Source of the DNA: Limnephilus marmoratus
Taxonomy: Eukaryota > Arthropoda > Insecta > Trichoptera > Limnephilidae
Reading direction: 5' to 3'
NCBI GenBank assembly: GCA_917880885.1
Contig: OU862916.1
Span: 55,216,831-55,280,830 of the forward strand
DNA length: 64,000 nucleotides
Below the pieces are notes generated by a model, which did not search any database, had not been told where the DNA came from, and was given only the letters and a program-made list of their open reading frames with translations. A program made the translations under genes and the position numbers. Below are positions 21,385 to 32,287 of this stretch, one piece after another; position 1 is the stretch's first letter; each line of letters opens with the position of its first letter.

Positions 21385-21552
21385 CAGACAGAAGGTGGCA
21401 TTAGCGAAATTGGTTAACGCGCACGTCCCGGTTAGACGAGAGGTCTGGGTTCGAGTCCCAGTTGCGACCATTATCTTTTTTCTGTTTTTCTGTATCTTGT
21501 TCTCTTCCATATTTTCGTTTAGATTATTATTGTAATCTTCTTCTTCAATGAT
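21385..21552 (+). repeat. tRNA-derived SINE D, copy 3 (plus arm of inverted pair)
   Basis: The tRNA-like head (about 21,396-21,471) can form an acceptor stem with 6 of 7 pairs (GGTGGCA against TGCGACC), a D arm with the A box, and a perfect T stem. The anticodon stem is CGTC/GACG, but the loop CCGGTTA lacks the invariant U33, which argues against a functional tRNA. The body and tail continue to TCTTCTTCTTCAATGATA. The same plan at 8.6 and 61.9 kb shows it is a SINE. Confidence 0.75.
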
Positions 21553-21636
21553 ATATTACATTGATGGGAATTACCTTAAAAAATTATAAAAGAGAGTTTT
21601 TCTTATAAAAAATTGAACAATATTGCTTTTGCAATG

Positions 21637-21715
21637 ACGGAGGAATTAGTTATTCGATTCGCAATGCCTGGGTAGAAACGCTACAATGAACCGCTCGACC
21701 AACTAACCTGTCTAA
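21637..21715 (-). repeat. tRNA-derived SINE C, diverged copy 3
   Basis: The minus strand has TTAGTTGGTCGAGCGGTTCA (A-box-like), then CTACCCAGGCATTGCGAATCG and ACTAATTCCTCCGTC, aligned with copy 2. The B box is degraded. Confidence 0.45.
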
Positions 21716-21949
21716 ATGCGGATATCAAATTGTCACCTTGTTTGGACAATGTTCTTACTTACATTTTTTTCAAAAATGATCTTTGGATGCACATGCACAA
21801 CCATTTGTTATGCTCGTTTATATTAACAAAATAATTTTCAGAATCATGTGTGTTTTACTCCGTAGATACATTTATGAAGAATTTCTAACATCAATATTTA
21901 AGGAATCCATTTATTTTAAAAGGTTCTAACATCAAGTTGAACCTTTGCC
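21716..21949. other. Unassigned spacer
   Basis: No clear feature. Weak similarity to the region upstream of repeat A copy 1. Confidence 0.3.
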
Positions 21950-22447
21950 AGCTGCCATTTTGTTTGTATCGGATCGTTTTAACGAAGCGCAATTTAGTTT
22001 GTCAATTGGTTTGTTAGGGTTCTAACAACGCCTTACCATGTTCTTCAAAGTTTGTAAAGACGAATTCTCATAATCTGTTTAGTTTAACGTATTTTTAGTA
22101 AAATATTTAATTAATTCTTCAATCTTTGCAAATATAATTAATAAAAATATTTAAACAGAACGTGGCCCTCAACCTTTGAACGACATTTGGGAAATGTAGT
22201 TAGAACCTTTTGCAATGAATTATTAGGTCCTAGCTGGTTGCACATGGTTCTATTCGTACGTTCAGGTATTCTAAAATGGCAAGTTTACGTCCTATTTAAA
22301 TATTTTTTGTTTAAAATATGTTAAACTAAAATTCTTTGCACAATATTTAACCTCAAAAGCAGAAATCGATCGACAGATATTGAGAAATCACCTTTGCAAA
22401 CTTTGGAACCTCATATTTTAGAACGAGGTAAAGTGAAGTTAGAACAT
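21950..22447. repeat. Dispersed repeat A, copy 2
   Basis: It matches 640-1752 in the same orientation but without the internal gains of that copy. Shared landmarks: ATTTTGTTTGTATC, CGCCTTACCATGTTCT, GGAAATGTA, GCAATGAATTATTA, CCTAGCTGGTT and TAAAGTGAAGTT. Class unknown. Confidence 0.6.
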
Positions 22448-22779
22448 TGTCCAACAAAGTGACGTAATTCTAGTAAAACCTACAAATAATAATTTAAAAG
22501 CACGATTCGTTAATTTTTGTTGGGTAACAAGAATAAAAATAACGACGTATCTAATATTTTCATTTTTACCAATTAGTTTGTGGTATTGTAAAAATATTTA
22601 GAACACTATAACCATTCCAGAGCGAAACCGGTTCAACTGAGATTACCGCTAAATAGATTGTTCTTCTTTATTCAATGGCAATTACGTACACACTAGACAA
22701 GCGGACAAAAGTTATATATCACATGCCTCGAAACATACCAATAAAACGTGTTTGTTATTTCTGTCTATTATCGAAAAAT
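22448..22779. other. Unassigned spacer
   Basis: No feature is recognised. Confidence 0.3.
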
Positions 22780-23365
22780 CTATTTAAACGTACGCATAAA
22801 TGAACGCTTATTTTCTTGTTTGCTTGCTTGCATATGTATGTATGCAACGCATATGTCCTTATGCGTTGCTAAACCATTCATCCAATTACGATGAAACTTT
22901 GGGGATTTGATGTGCGCATGCCCGCGATGGTTTTTTTATAATAGTGAGCTCTGGCGTCATACAATTATTTCCAACACCATTTTTCCGATTGCGATGAAAC
23001 TTTAGTGAGTTGTTGTACGCACGCCCGCGATTGTTTCTGTATATAGTGGTGAGCTTTGGCGTTATGAATTTGTATAAAAAAATTGCAATAGGTGGCACGG
23101 GAGCTGTTTGGGAATTGAATTTACCGGAACTGAATGTATGGAACGCGGGAGGGGGGAGGGGAAAGCGGGAGGAAGATTCGCGAGACTAGGGAAGCGTGAG
23201 AGGGGAGTGGAGAGAGGGAAGGCGGAGTGGGAATGCGTAAGGGGAAGGAGACTCGGGAAAGCAAGGTGACGCGAAAGGGGAACGGGACGAATGGGAAAGG
23301 ACACGCAGGGAGCATAAATTTCTTTATTAAGTGGTATTGCAACGCATGCCGGGAACTCGCAAGTG
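22780..23365 (+). mobile_element. Degenerate Helitron-like element
   Basis: The 3' part (about 23,295-23,356) parallels the Helitron at 38,860-39,232: GGGAAAGGACACGCAGGGAG, then GTGGTATTGCAACGCATGCCGGGAACTCGC against TGGCATTGCAAAGCATGCCGGGTACCGGC. Both also contain a long purine-rich G/A tract (here 23,138-23,280). Two internal ATTGCGATGAAACTTT-type blocks with CGCGATGGTTT/CGCGATTGTTT (near 22,888 and 22,990) form a degenerate tandem pair. The CTAG terminus is lost. Confidence 0.55.
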
Positions 23366-24574
23366 TGATATAAAATCGATTAATTGGCACAAACGAATAA
23401 AAAATAAAATATAACACCGGTTCTTTTTTCAGTGCTATTTTAACCTCGCATTTAAAAAAATCGACAAAATATAAAATCATGACTGTTATGGCGACAATTA
23501 CACAAGTCAGTCTGGTCAGAGTGGCCTTTTGAAATACGATATTATTATTTGTGTCATTTATTAATGCCGCCATGTCGAACTTTTATGAACGCGAGATGCC
23601 ATTCACTTTGTTGCTACGCTTGCTTTTATTGCCCGCCGACAAAATATAAGGTTATCACGAAATATTGGGACATAATTTGTTTTTATTGTTTCTTTTTGTA
23701 TTTCTGGTTTGCCAGTGTAATAGTCGGTATATACTTGTAGTTGGTTGTACGAAGCATTTCAATTTTTATTGTAGAAACTACTTAAAGCACTTGCTCGGGT
23801 TATGGCAACACTGGAACCACTTTCTAGTGGTCTCAGTGAGGTTTGTTGTAACATTACAATGTACATTTTATAAAATGTCTGGCGTTGCCTTACTTGTTAT
23901 TGCGAATCGTTTGAAATAATTGCTTTTACTAGTCGAATAAGTTCTTGTAATAAGAAAAAGTACTTTTACTTATAGAATAACCAAAACAAACTTAGAAAAT
24001 TTGAGTTTGGGGGTTATTTTTAGTAACGACACTTAAAATGATCAAACACAAAGTTTTGTTTTGTAAAGTAAAATTCATTTTAATTGACTCTTGGGTGATA
24101 CTTACACACCGGTTAGTTGTCATTGAAGATTTAGGTGGCAGATTTCTGTGGTGACGGTTGTTGGTAAAACAAATACCCTTGTACCTTTTACATATTAAGA
24201 ATCTAATAACTGCGGACTAACGACTGAACTAGCAGTGACAGTAGTTACTACAGAAGGAGGAGTGAAACAGAGTTAAACTGCCTAACACAAATAGGTTCCT
24301 CTAAGTCGCTCGTCTCACTCTACATTACGCAAGTCAAAGTCGTTACTTAATCTGAAGAAATTTTGTAATTTTCAAAAAAATCAACAATACTTTTGTTGTT
24401 GTTTTACCAAGTAAAAAAATCAGAACTCCACAGACTATGTTTTTACAGCCCGTAATTTAATGTCACTAAAACAATTAGGTATATACAAAAGATATTGTAA
24501 TTTACGCATTCAAAAACCGGGATAAATTTTCATAGACAAACTCAGGCCGATTCAGAAGATTCGCATTACAACAT
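23366..24574. other. Unassigned, 1.2 kb
   Basis: Open frames of up to 84 codons near 23.55-23.92 kb overlap in two registers and are not recognised. No repeat match noticed. Confidence 0.3.
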
Positions 24575-24605
24575 ATTTTCCCTAACCTAACCTAACCTAA
24601 CCTAT
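24575..24605 (-). repeat. Interstitial telomere-type repeat (CCTAA)n
   Basis: CCCTAACCTAACCTAACCTAACCTA is five units of the canonical insect telomere repeat (TTAGG on the minus strand). The length is far below a telomere, and no matching foldback arms were recognised around it. Confidence 0.7.
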
Positions 24606-24784
24606 AACTAAAACGACTTTTGGACAAAGAAATACGCAATATATCTTTATAAAATTATTCAACATACTCCCTCTTGCAATTGCCTTTAAAAAAGTAACCG
24701 ACTTCAAAAGAAACATTAAGATATGGATTATGGACACGGGAAGGAAGAATATAGATACAATTTTGCAACCTAACAAAGATTTGT

Positions 24785-24914
24785 ACTTTATTTTATACAC
24801 GATCTACATGCTTCGTGGACAATGTTCACATCATCAGGAGTGTACATCAGTAAATGTACACTTACTCCTGATGATGTGAACATTATTCACGAAACATTGT
24901 GTATAAAATAAAGT
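24785..24914. mobile_element. Foldback element with facing hammerhead-like motifs, copy 3
   Basis: Perfect 16-bp outer arms: ACTTTATTTTATACAC (24,785-24,800) and its complement (24,899-24,914). Inside, two motifs face each other. The plus one has CTGATGA (24,868-24,874), U, GTGAA/TTCAC stem (24,876-24,890) and GAAAC (24,891-24,895). The minus one (24,803-24,837) has CTGATGA and GTG..CAC but GAAG in place of GAAA. The centre, GTGTACAT..ATGTACAC, is also palindromic. No coding. Confidence 0.65.
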
Positions 24915-25949
24915 GATGTGAACAAAGTTATTTGTCTTTTAATAAAATAAATTATGCCATAACTAAGTGAAAACCTTTCAGAAGAAGTTTTCTTCGAAAA
25001 ATTAATGATTTGTAGTTTTCTTCAAAGCAGATATAACTTTTTAATTTTCCTCTCGCTATATTTTAACATGTGCACTTACTTATAATTCAAACACCTAAAT
25101 ATGTACTAAAGTGACCTTAGAACGAGGTATCCGATAAGTACACATTCTTTTCTAAAACATTGTAAAAAAAAACAAATTCGGCGGAGATCAAGAAATAATC
25201 ATGTCATTTGCAGAGGTCTTCGTTAATTTCAATTGAATGGTAAAACTCCTTGAAATAAACATATTCTTTGTACGTGTACTGGTACAAGGATTTTAATTGC
25301 AATTACGTTAGAGAATATATACATTGCGTGTCTCGACTTGTCAGAAAAAAAACATATTTTTATGTTAAAACATTTGAATAAGTCGTATTTTAGGACAATA
25401 TTCACCTTTGTAAGAATTGAGTTATTGTTTTATTGGGTTTTGAGAAATGCAATCAAATTGGTTCAGTGCCCAAAGCAAACCAGGTCAATGGATCAATTCT
25501 TCGTTAAAGCCTTGATGACCGTTTCTCCGTGGGAAAATTATGACCTCTCGTTTAACAACCAAATTCTCTGGATGACATCAAAAGATTCCGTATAACATTT
25601 TTTGCAATGTTACGAGTTATGATCATTAAAGAAAACCAAAAATATATAATATTGTGTACCTGGGGTGGTCGGTAGCTTGGTAGGCAGAGTTCATATCTTA
25701 ATGAATCAAGTAAAATTAAGATTAAAAACTAATCAACACTTAATAATAATAAAAGTGGTTAAAACTTTTTTTTTTAATTGGTGCCACAAAATTAGTTTGC
25801 TGTATTTGAAAAAGTAAAATTAAGAGTCTTTCTACGTGCTTCGCATAATTTATTACCAAAACGGTTCCATGACAATTGATTCGGCAACAAATTGGCCTGC
25901 CGAAGTTGATCCGGGCGGCGGAGAGTTGACCAGCCGGGCAGTTGATCCC
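24915..25949. other. Mostly unassigned; short dispersed repeat E near 25,100-25,170
   Basis: GTGACCTTAGAACGAGGTATC (25,110-25,130) matches TGACCTTAGAACGGGGTATC near 55.38 kb and TGTGACCTTAGAACGGGAG near 2.73 kb. An 85-codon open frame at 25,338-25,595 is not recognised. GATC-rich wording at 25,880-25,965 (GTTGATCCGGGCGGCGG, CAGTTGATCCCTC, AATTGATCCC) looks like a short degenerate tandem. Confidence 0.35.
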
Positions 25950-25965
25950 TCTGCCAATTGATCCC

Positions 25966-26170
25966 TAATAATAATAATAATAATAATATTTGGCTGATTT
26001 ATAAAGCGCCGTTTTCGTGAAAAATCACCTCAAGGGCGCTGTACATATAAGCATATAATCAAATAAAATTAATACGATAGGCTTACAACTAAGATTCAAA
26101 ATTATAATTAGGGACTTACATCTAAGATTTAAATGTTGCTGGTGACTTACGACTAAGACTTATAACTCCC
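25966..26170 (-). repeat. Non-LTR or SINE 3' end with (TAA)n tail
   Basis: On the minus strand, GGCGCTTTATAAATCAGCCA runs into an (ATT)n tail (plus strand 25,967-25,989). The sequence upstream on that strand holds three degenerate copies of a CTTAC-ACTAAGA motif (near 26,082, 26,115, 26,146 on plus). The class is inferred from the microsatellite-tailed end. Confidence 0.4.
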
Positions 26171-26413
26171 CTAAAAGATTATTTATTCATGTAAATATGC
26201 AAAGAGGGTACGGCCGTGCAACCAAAGTCGATATACTTGTATATGTAGGCATCTTGAGTGAAAACCCGCTGTACAAATATTTTTACTAAGAATAATTCCG
26301 ACTCCTTCGGGGAGTCGCGCTATAACTGAATATGACATATTTATAGGTGCAGTTGACTTAGCAAAAAAACTGCTAAAGGTTACTACTTGCTTATAATATA
26401 ACATATTTTATCT
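26171..26413. other. Unassigned spacer
   Basis: No feature is recognised. Confidence 0.3.
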
Positions 26414-26602
26414 GAATACCACACAAAAGTCCCAACTGCTCCCAACCGTTCTGGAGCCAGTGAGACTATGGAATCCCCAATTTTGGTATGTTGTGAGACT
26501 GAAGGCAGTGGGGAGGGGAAGGAGATGAGGAAAATGTACCTGGCTATTTAGATCTTGTCACCAAACACGGCTAAAGCCATTTCAAGTCACGTTTGAATTC
26601 TG
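26414..26602 (+). mobile_element. Half copy of the 48-kb foldback element
   Basis: It matches the right half of the foldback at 47,625-48,108: AGTGAGACTATGGAATCCCC, GTATGTTGTGAGACTG, GGGGAGGG-type run, TACCTGGCTATTTAGATCT and CACCAAACACGGCTAAAGCC. Its left edge, AGTCCCAACTGCTCCC, corresponds to the centre of that foldback and to the satellite unit. Confidence 0.65.
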
Positions 26603-29600
26603 AATGAACCCCTTAAAACATATCAATATCGAGAATAGTTTCATTAACATATCTTTGAAGTTTGCGGTTGCTCTGACCGAGGACAGGGTTTTTTCTAGAC
26701 TATCTATAATAGATATAAGTACCAACATTCATAAAATAATGTCAGTAAGTACCTACCTACGCGTAGTTATGTATTTTTTTAGGAGTTTTTGTCATGTGGG
26801 TATAATATTTCATGTCGTTAAAATTCCTTCAATGAAACTAAAATCACGATTTCTAAATTGGTATGTTGTTATGTGGATACAATATCTTATCTGAAATTGT
26901 TTTCCTAATTAATATTGCAACTGACCAAGGTCGAGATTTCCGAAAATGGCCGCTGTTTCATTACTCTGTAGTAATGCCGTGTTTTAATTAATTAAAGGCA
27001 GATTTGGAGAGTTGTTAATCAAAATTACGACGTGCATTAGATTATTTCTGACACCTACCCACATTCTACAAAATAGCTCGATATACGTTCAAATATACTT
27101 TTGCCAAAGAGGTTTATATTAACATGCCTAAAGGTGATTAAGTGTGTTGAAATCAATTAGTTTTATGTAGTAGTAAAATCATATAAAATATGGTTTACAA
27201 ATTTATAATTTTTTGTGTCCGGGAGACGGGTCTTCATACTAACAAATGTAGCTAATACAACTTAAGGTCACTTAGACTACTCTTATAATTTATTGCTAGT
27301 CAAAGATCGACTTTTTAACGACCAAGCATGGCAAAACTAATGTTGACAAAATGTTTTTTGCTTTATGCATATCATTACATCACTAGCGAAGACCCGTAAA
27401 GAATGACGGGGCAGAATTCTTGAAAAATCAGTTCCAATTTTAAAATGACACTTAAATTCATACAAATTCGAGATTCAGGGTTTTTTTCTTAAATTGCCTG
27501 TATTTCATTTACTATACACATGAACGGCGCAAAAAGATGTAAGTTCTTAAGGAGATGCAGATCTAAGTAAAGCAAAATCATGTGTTTTTGATTTGAAAAT
27601 TAAATCGCGTAGAAATATTTAAATGCTTTAATTAAATACGGCGAATAGAACACATATTTGCCTAGAAAAAGGGCTTATAAAAACTGCTTTAAAGTCAAAA
27701 TCTCCTAAATACGGCCCTTCTTATAGTTTAATTTAGAAGATTAAATTCTTTAAAAAATGATCGTAAAACATCTCAATATTTGTGACTGAAATTTGCAAAA
27801 TAAAATAAAACACGCTTTTTGGTGATGTTTTTTTCTTGAATAAACCAAAACTGGTGGTTGGCGTTAAACGGACATCTAAACCTTTTCGCCATCTACATAG
27901 GGAGTTATTGTTAGCTGCCTGCTCCCGAAATTTAGATATTTTAATTTTTTTCTGAATTTTATAATTAAGACACACCTAAAAACCGAAATAAATATTTTTG
28001 TAACTTTTAAACAAGTACCTACCTTCTGTAGTATATATGGTGACAGATTGATAGATTTTTGTTTGACCTTGCTATCGGAAACTAATGTTTACAAAATAAG
28101 GTTTAAATTTTTTTTAATTACTTCTTTCAATACATTATTTTGGGAGCAAATGAATTGAAAAAACGCCAAACTTAATTATGCTTCCTGATTTATGGAAAAT
28201 GTTGATTAAACATTTTTAGAGTAAACGGCAAGTATCCGCATTGAAAATATATTTTATAATAATGATTATCTAATTGATTAAATTTAAATTCTTGAAATGG
28301 TAGACCTATTAACAAAATTTAATATTATAAATAAACCAGCGATTATTCGTCGATTAATTACTTACAAATAAGATTATCTGTTGTTCCTCAAGGCTGTGCT
28401 ATAATTAGATTTAAAATTGGAAAACAAAAAAGAAATAAAACAAAGTTAATTAAAGTCCAAAGATAAGTTTCAAGTAACATTTTCACGGTTATTTTTCTTT
28501 AGGAATAGCTTTCAAAACTATTACAAGATAATCCTAAAAGCTTGTCAAAGCCGGGTTAGTCAAGTTACCTTGAATCTGTTGCTACCAAGACGAAATATTA
28601 GAACCTGCGTGACGATCAAACCTTAACTTAAGCTACGTAATTGCTCGTTATTATGATTTGTTACTTTAATTATATGTGAATCTTGGGAGAATTTGCAAAC
28701 ACGCATCACGCAGTATACCAACAACTAACTAACATCGAAACCCTTTGAGAATTTAAGTCTTTACCGAAGTCTACCTACGTGATTCCATACCTGACGTAGA
28801 TTATAAATAATAATTTAATGTCCATGCTTTTAAACGTGTAGGTAAGTACCTACATATTATGTTTATGTAATTTACAAGTATCAAACGATACACGATTAAT
28901 AACTGTCGGAGCTTTATTCTAAACACCGTAAAATGACGGGTTGATGCACAACTTACATAGAGATTTTAATAAATTATTTTTAATTAATTATATTCTCAAC
29001 CATGAATTATTCACATTTGACTCCCGTTCTGGAAGTCTTTCCATGTTCAAACATGAAGATATTCGGGAGTTTGGTGATGATGACGATGTCGAGCCGATTT
29101 TGAAAAGCTTCGTCGTTATTAAGACTTTTTGCCCTTCTCGGAAATTTTTGAATAGCTTGAGGAAACTTGAAAAACTGATTGGATGGATGTAGATAAACCT
29201 ATTTCCTAACAATAACCTATATCTAATCATTCATTTGGATTAAATGGAGAGCATATAATCCGAATGGATACAGTGGCCTTTGACGCTTAACCTTCCGGTT
29301 AAACTAAAATAATATTTCAGAAATGTTCAATTTTAGTACTTGACACACCTTTTTATTTTGATAACATAAACTTTCTAAATAAGAGCAATACCATTGCAGT
29401 AAGAAATTATACCTTATTTAAAAAAAAACATTTTCAAAGTACTTACGTATTGCAGTTTAAAACGCTACGAAGTATTAGTTCGAAAGGTTTGCACGTTTAC
29501 ATAAAAATTTAGAGCCGCTGAATGTGATTGATTTTGAAAATAGATATGAATTAGTGCATGCGTTCGGTATTAAATTAGATCTTTAGGTCTCGAGAGTGGT

Positions 29601-29657
29601 GAATGTTCAAAAATACGAAACTGGGCAATTAAGTCGACTTAATTACGCAGTACCTAC
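26603..29657. other. Unassigned, 3 kb
   Basis: Scanned on both strands. Open frames of 73-96 codons (for example 26,604-26,894 and opposite-strand frames at 28,941-29,230) do not resemble known families. No inverted or direct repeats of note were seen. Confidence 0.35.
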
Positions 29658-29735
29658 ACATGACCGGTTCGGGGTTTGAACCCGTATTTCACGTCCAACA
29701 GCTAATCGCACCGCTGCGCGCTGGTTTGCATGCAT
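29658..29735 (-). repeat. tRNA-like sequence, probable SINE head
   Basis: The minus strand has GCGCGCAGCGGTGCG (A-box-like, 29,707-29,721) and GGGTTCAAACCCC (B box, 29,671-29,683), 23 nt apart. The T stem is partial, and the acceptor ends (CCAGCG, CGGTCA) do not pair, so it is a tRNA-derived retroposon rather than a working tRNA. Family differs from C and D. Confidence 0.5.
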
Positions 29736-29958
29736 GCGGGAGTGGGTATTACTTGCCAAAGTTTGAACAACAAGGCTAATCGCCTAACGCTTTATGCTTG
29801 TTCGTCTTGTGATTAATGTTCAAATTGCGCCCACAAACTGAACACATTTTAACCTACTATTATTTAAGTTTCTCAATATTTTATTTTCATTTTTTGGGTA
29901 TTCAGGCACGTTGTGCTTCCGCCTTGAAACATGACTAAAAGTCAAACATCATAACATT

Positions 29959-30162
29959 AATATTTCTAATGATTCTAATTTTTGGACTGTTAATTCGTGG
30001 TGGAATTCCATTGTATTAGAATTTGAAATTAAAACGCTTTTGTACTTTCTTCCACTTATTTGTAAATAAGTGGAAGAAGGTACAAAAGCGTTTTAATTTC
30101 AAATTCTAATTAATATTTCTATTTTTGAAACTGACAATTCATGGTGGAATCCATTATATATT
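29959..30162. mobile_element. Long hairpin flanked by direct repeats
   Basis: Arms of about 47 bp (30,016-30,062 and 30,065-30,111) are separated by only 2 nt and are nearly perfect (one mismatch seen in TACTTTCTTCC against GGAAGAAGGTA). On either side lies a direct repeat of about 55 bp: TAATATTTCTA, TTTTTGGACTG/TTTTTGAAACTG, AATTCGTGGTGGAATTCCAT / AATTCATGGTGGAATCCAT. The hairpin therefore sits between two diverged copies of one segment. Confidence 0.7.
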
Positions 30163-31370
30163 AATAAAACAAATATAAAACTTATTTCCACTTTAATTTA
30201 TTGACTGGAACCGGTTAAGCCTGCATGTTAAGGTCATCTTCAGACTGGTACAAATTATTCATAACCCACGGTTTGTACACACAACACATGGAGGAGGGAG
30301 AGGTAGTCTACAAGAATTTTATTCAATTATACAAAGTTATATTCTCATTTGACAAAAAGAGACATATTAAAGTTCTCCGTACTTGTAATAAAGTTCATAA
30401 ACTAGACAGGCTAGATAGAAGCCTTCGAAATTACCCGCGTAACTAAAAAAATAGACCATAACTTTGTGATGAATAAGAAATTAGAAGCATTGCAATTTTC
30501 ATCACATGTTCTAATGTAAAATATATATATTTTGTTTATATAATGAATAATGACCATTATAAGATTATTCCAACTTCAATTTAAACCACGGGTCCCTTAA
30601 AAAATCAATCAAAAATTCCATATCATCATAAAATATAATAGCGATTTGACAACAATAAAATTAGTTCATTAATAATGCATTTTGCTTGTAAGGTTTTCCT
30701 CTAACAATATTGGAGTAAGACTACAAACCCAAGGTAATTAAGTCTGCTGGGATAACCAAAATAATGAAAATTCGACAGTCAAAGACGGCTTAGTAACAAT
30801 TGTAATAAAACCCATATATATAAATAAAATTCTTGTAGACTACCCCTCTCCCCCTCCCCCATATGTTGTGTATATGTTTCTGTAAAAGCCCGAACTACGG
30901 TAAATCCTAAGATTTTCCGGTAAATCCTAAGATTTACCAACTCTTAATGGTAAAAGTCCGAACCGTTCTATAATCATCGTTCACCAACCTAACCTAACCT
31001 AACCTAACCTAACATGTACTAAATTCTAATCGTAAAAGCCCGAAAAAATCGTTTATAATATTTAAATAAGAAACGATTTTTTCGGGCTTTTACCATTAGA
31101 ATTTAGTACATGTTAGGTTAGGATAGGTTAGGTTGGTGAACGATGATTATAGAACGGTTCGGACTTTTACCATTAAGAGTTGGTAAATCTTAGGATTTAC
31201 CGGAAAATCTTAGGATTTACCAATATTCGGGCTTTTACGGTAACATATATAAACCGTGGGTTATGAATAATAATTTGTACCAGTCTGAAGGTGGCCTTAA
31301 CAGTCTGAAACTGGTTACGGTCAATAAATTAAAGTTAAATTAAGTTTTATATTAGTTTTATTATAATGGT
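30163..31370. mobile_element. Nested foldback element, about 1.2 kb
   Basis: The outer arms are AAAACTTATTTCCACTTTAA, TTTATTGACTGGAACCGGTT and GACTGGTACAAATTATTCAT (30,176-30,272) and their near-complements at 31,245-31,350. The inner arms (about 30,878-31,060 and 31,068-31,248) form an almost perfect palindrome. It includes AAATCCTAAGATTTACC, AGTCCGAACCGTTCTATAAT, five (CCTAA) units and TAAAAGCCCGAAAAAATCG. About 570 bp of unique sequence (30,280-30,850) lies only on the left side. The outer arms contain a diverged CTGAAGATGACC..GGTTCCAGTC motif related to the hammerhead-like loci. Confidence 0.7.
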
Positions 31371-32279
31371 AGCAAAACCTCGATACAGGTATATCCTAGT
31401 GAGACAGGCATCGAAAAATAAAATGTAAACATACCTTATATAGATAAATAAATAAATAAAATTCTAACTGTTTATTTTAGATAGGATATTAAGTTCATCA
31501 TGTAGCGTATTCTAAAACGGAATGAATTCATATTTTCTCCTCAATTAAAAGTACATTTTCACTTGAATTTTGAATGTGGTATTTTCTTAACCAAAATTGC
31601 GAAGGCCTGATTGGCCAGTTACAACCATTTAAAAACTGTGTCCTCTCTTCCAGCCATATTTATTTATAACGCAATAGTTCATTGAATTGTGTGTTGATTT
31701 GTTCACAACCATACATCTTTTGAATTTCCATGGACAGAATGAATTACAGTAGGTTATTTTTTCCATTTTATTTAGCAACGCACATATTGCACATAAAGAT
31801 CATTCATTTTTTAGCATGATGTTGTGAATTTAACACCGAAGCCTGTTGGGTTATAGTGTGGGAAGAGTTGAGTCACTGAGTTATAAATATCTATATTTAT
31901 TTAATGGTCGCCACTAATTTGGCTTTATCCTTTCTATAGACCTTCGTCTTCTTGCACAAACAGATGGTCATTTGGACTTAAGGTCAGATCCGGGCAACTT
32001 TATACACAATCTGTCTGGGCGCCTGCTGCATAATGTGCAATGACAAAAACGACACATATAATTGTGCAATGTTGAATTTATAAATACAAATGCAATAGAA
32101 ACCACCTTCAAATCACATTCTAATAAAACAGTTAACTTTAAATTATTTATTATTATAATATAATTAATAAATACGCGTTTAGTTGACTCATAAAAGTAAT
32201 ATTCTCCTGCAATAGAAATCATGTCGTGATTTCAAATTTGGGTCGTTTGTGTCTGTAACACCAAAAATGCGAATTAACG
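31371..32279. other. Unassigned
   Basis: An AAATAAATAAATAAA run is near 31,445. An 84-codon minus-strand frame (31,968-32,222) is not recognised. Confidence 0.3.
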
Positions 32280-32287
32280 CCACTGAC

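Noticed and set aside
21396..21471. Possible functional tRNA
   Set aside because: The anticodon loop lacks U33, the acceptor stem has a mismatch, and the same head plus tail recurs as a dispersed SINE.
24575..24605. Telomere
   Set aside because: Only five CCTAA units, internal to the window, with ordinary sequence on both sides.
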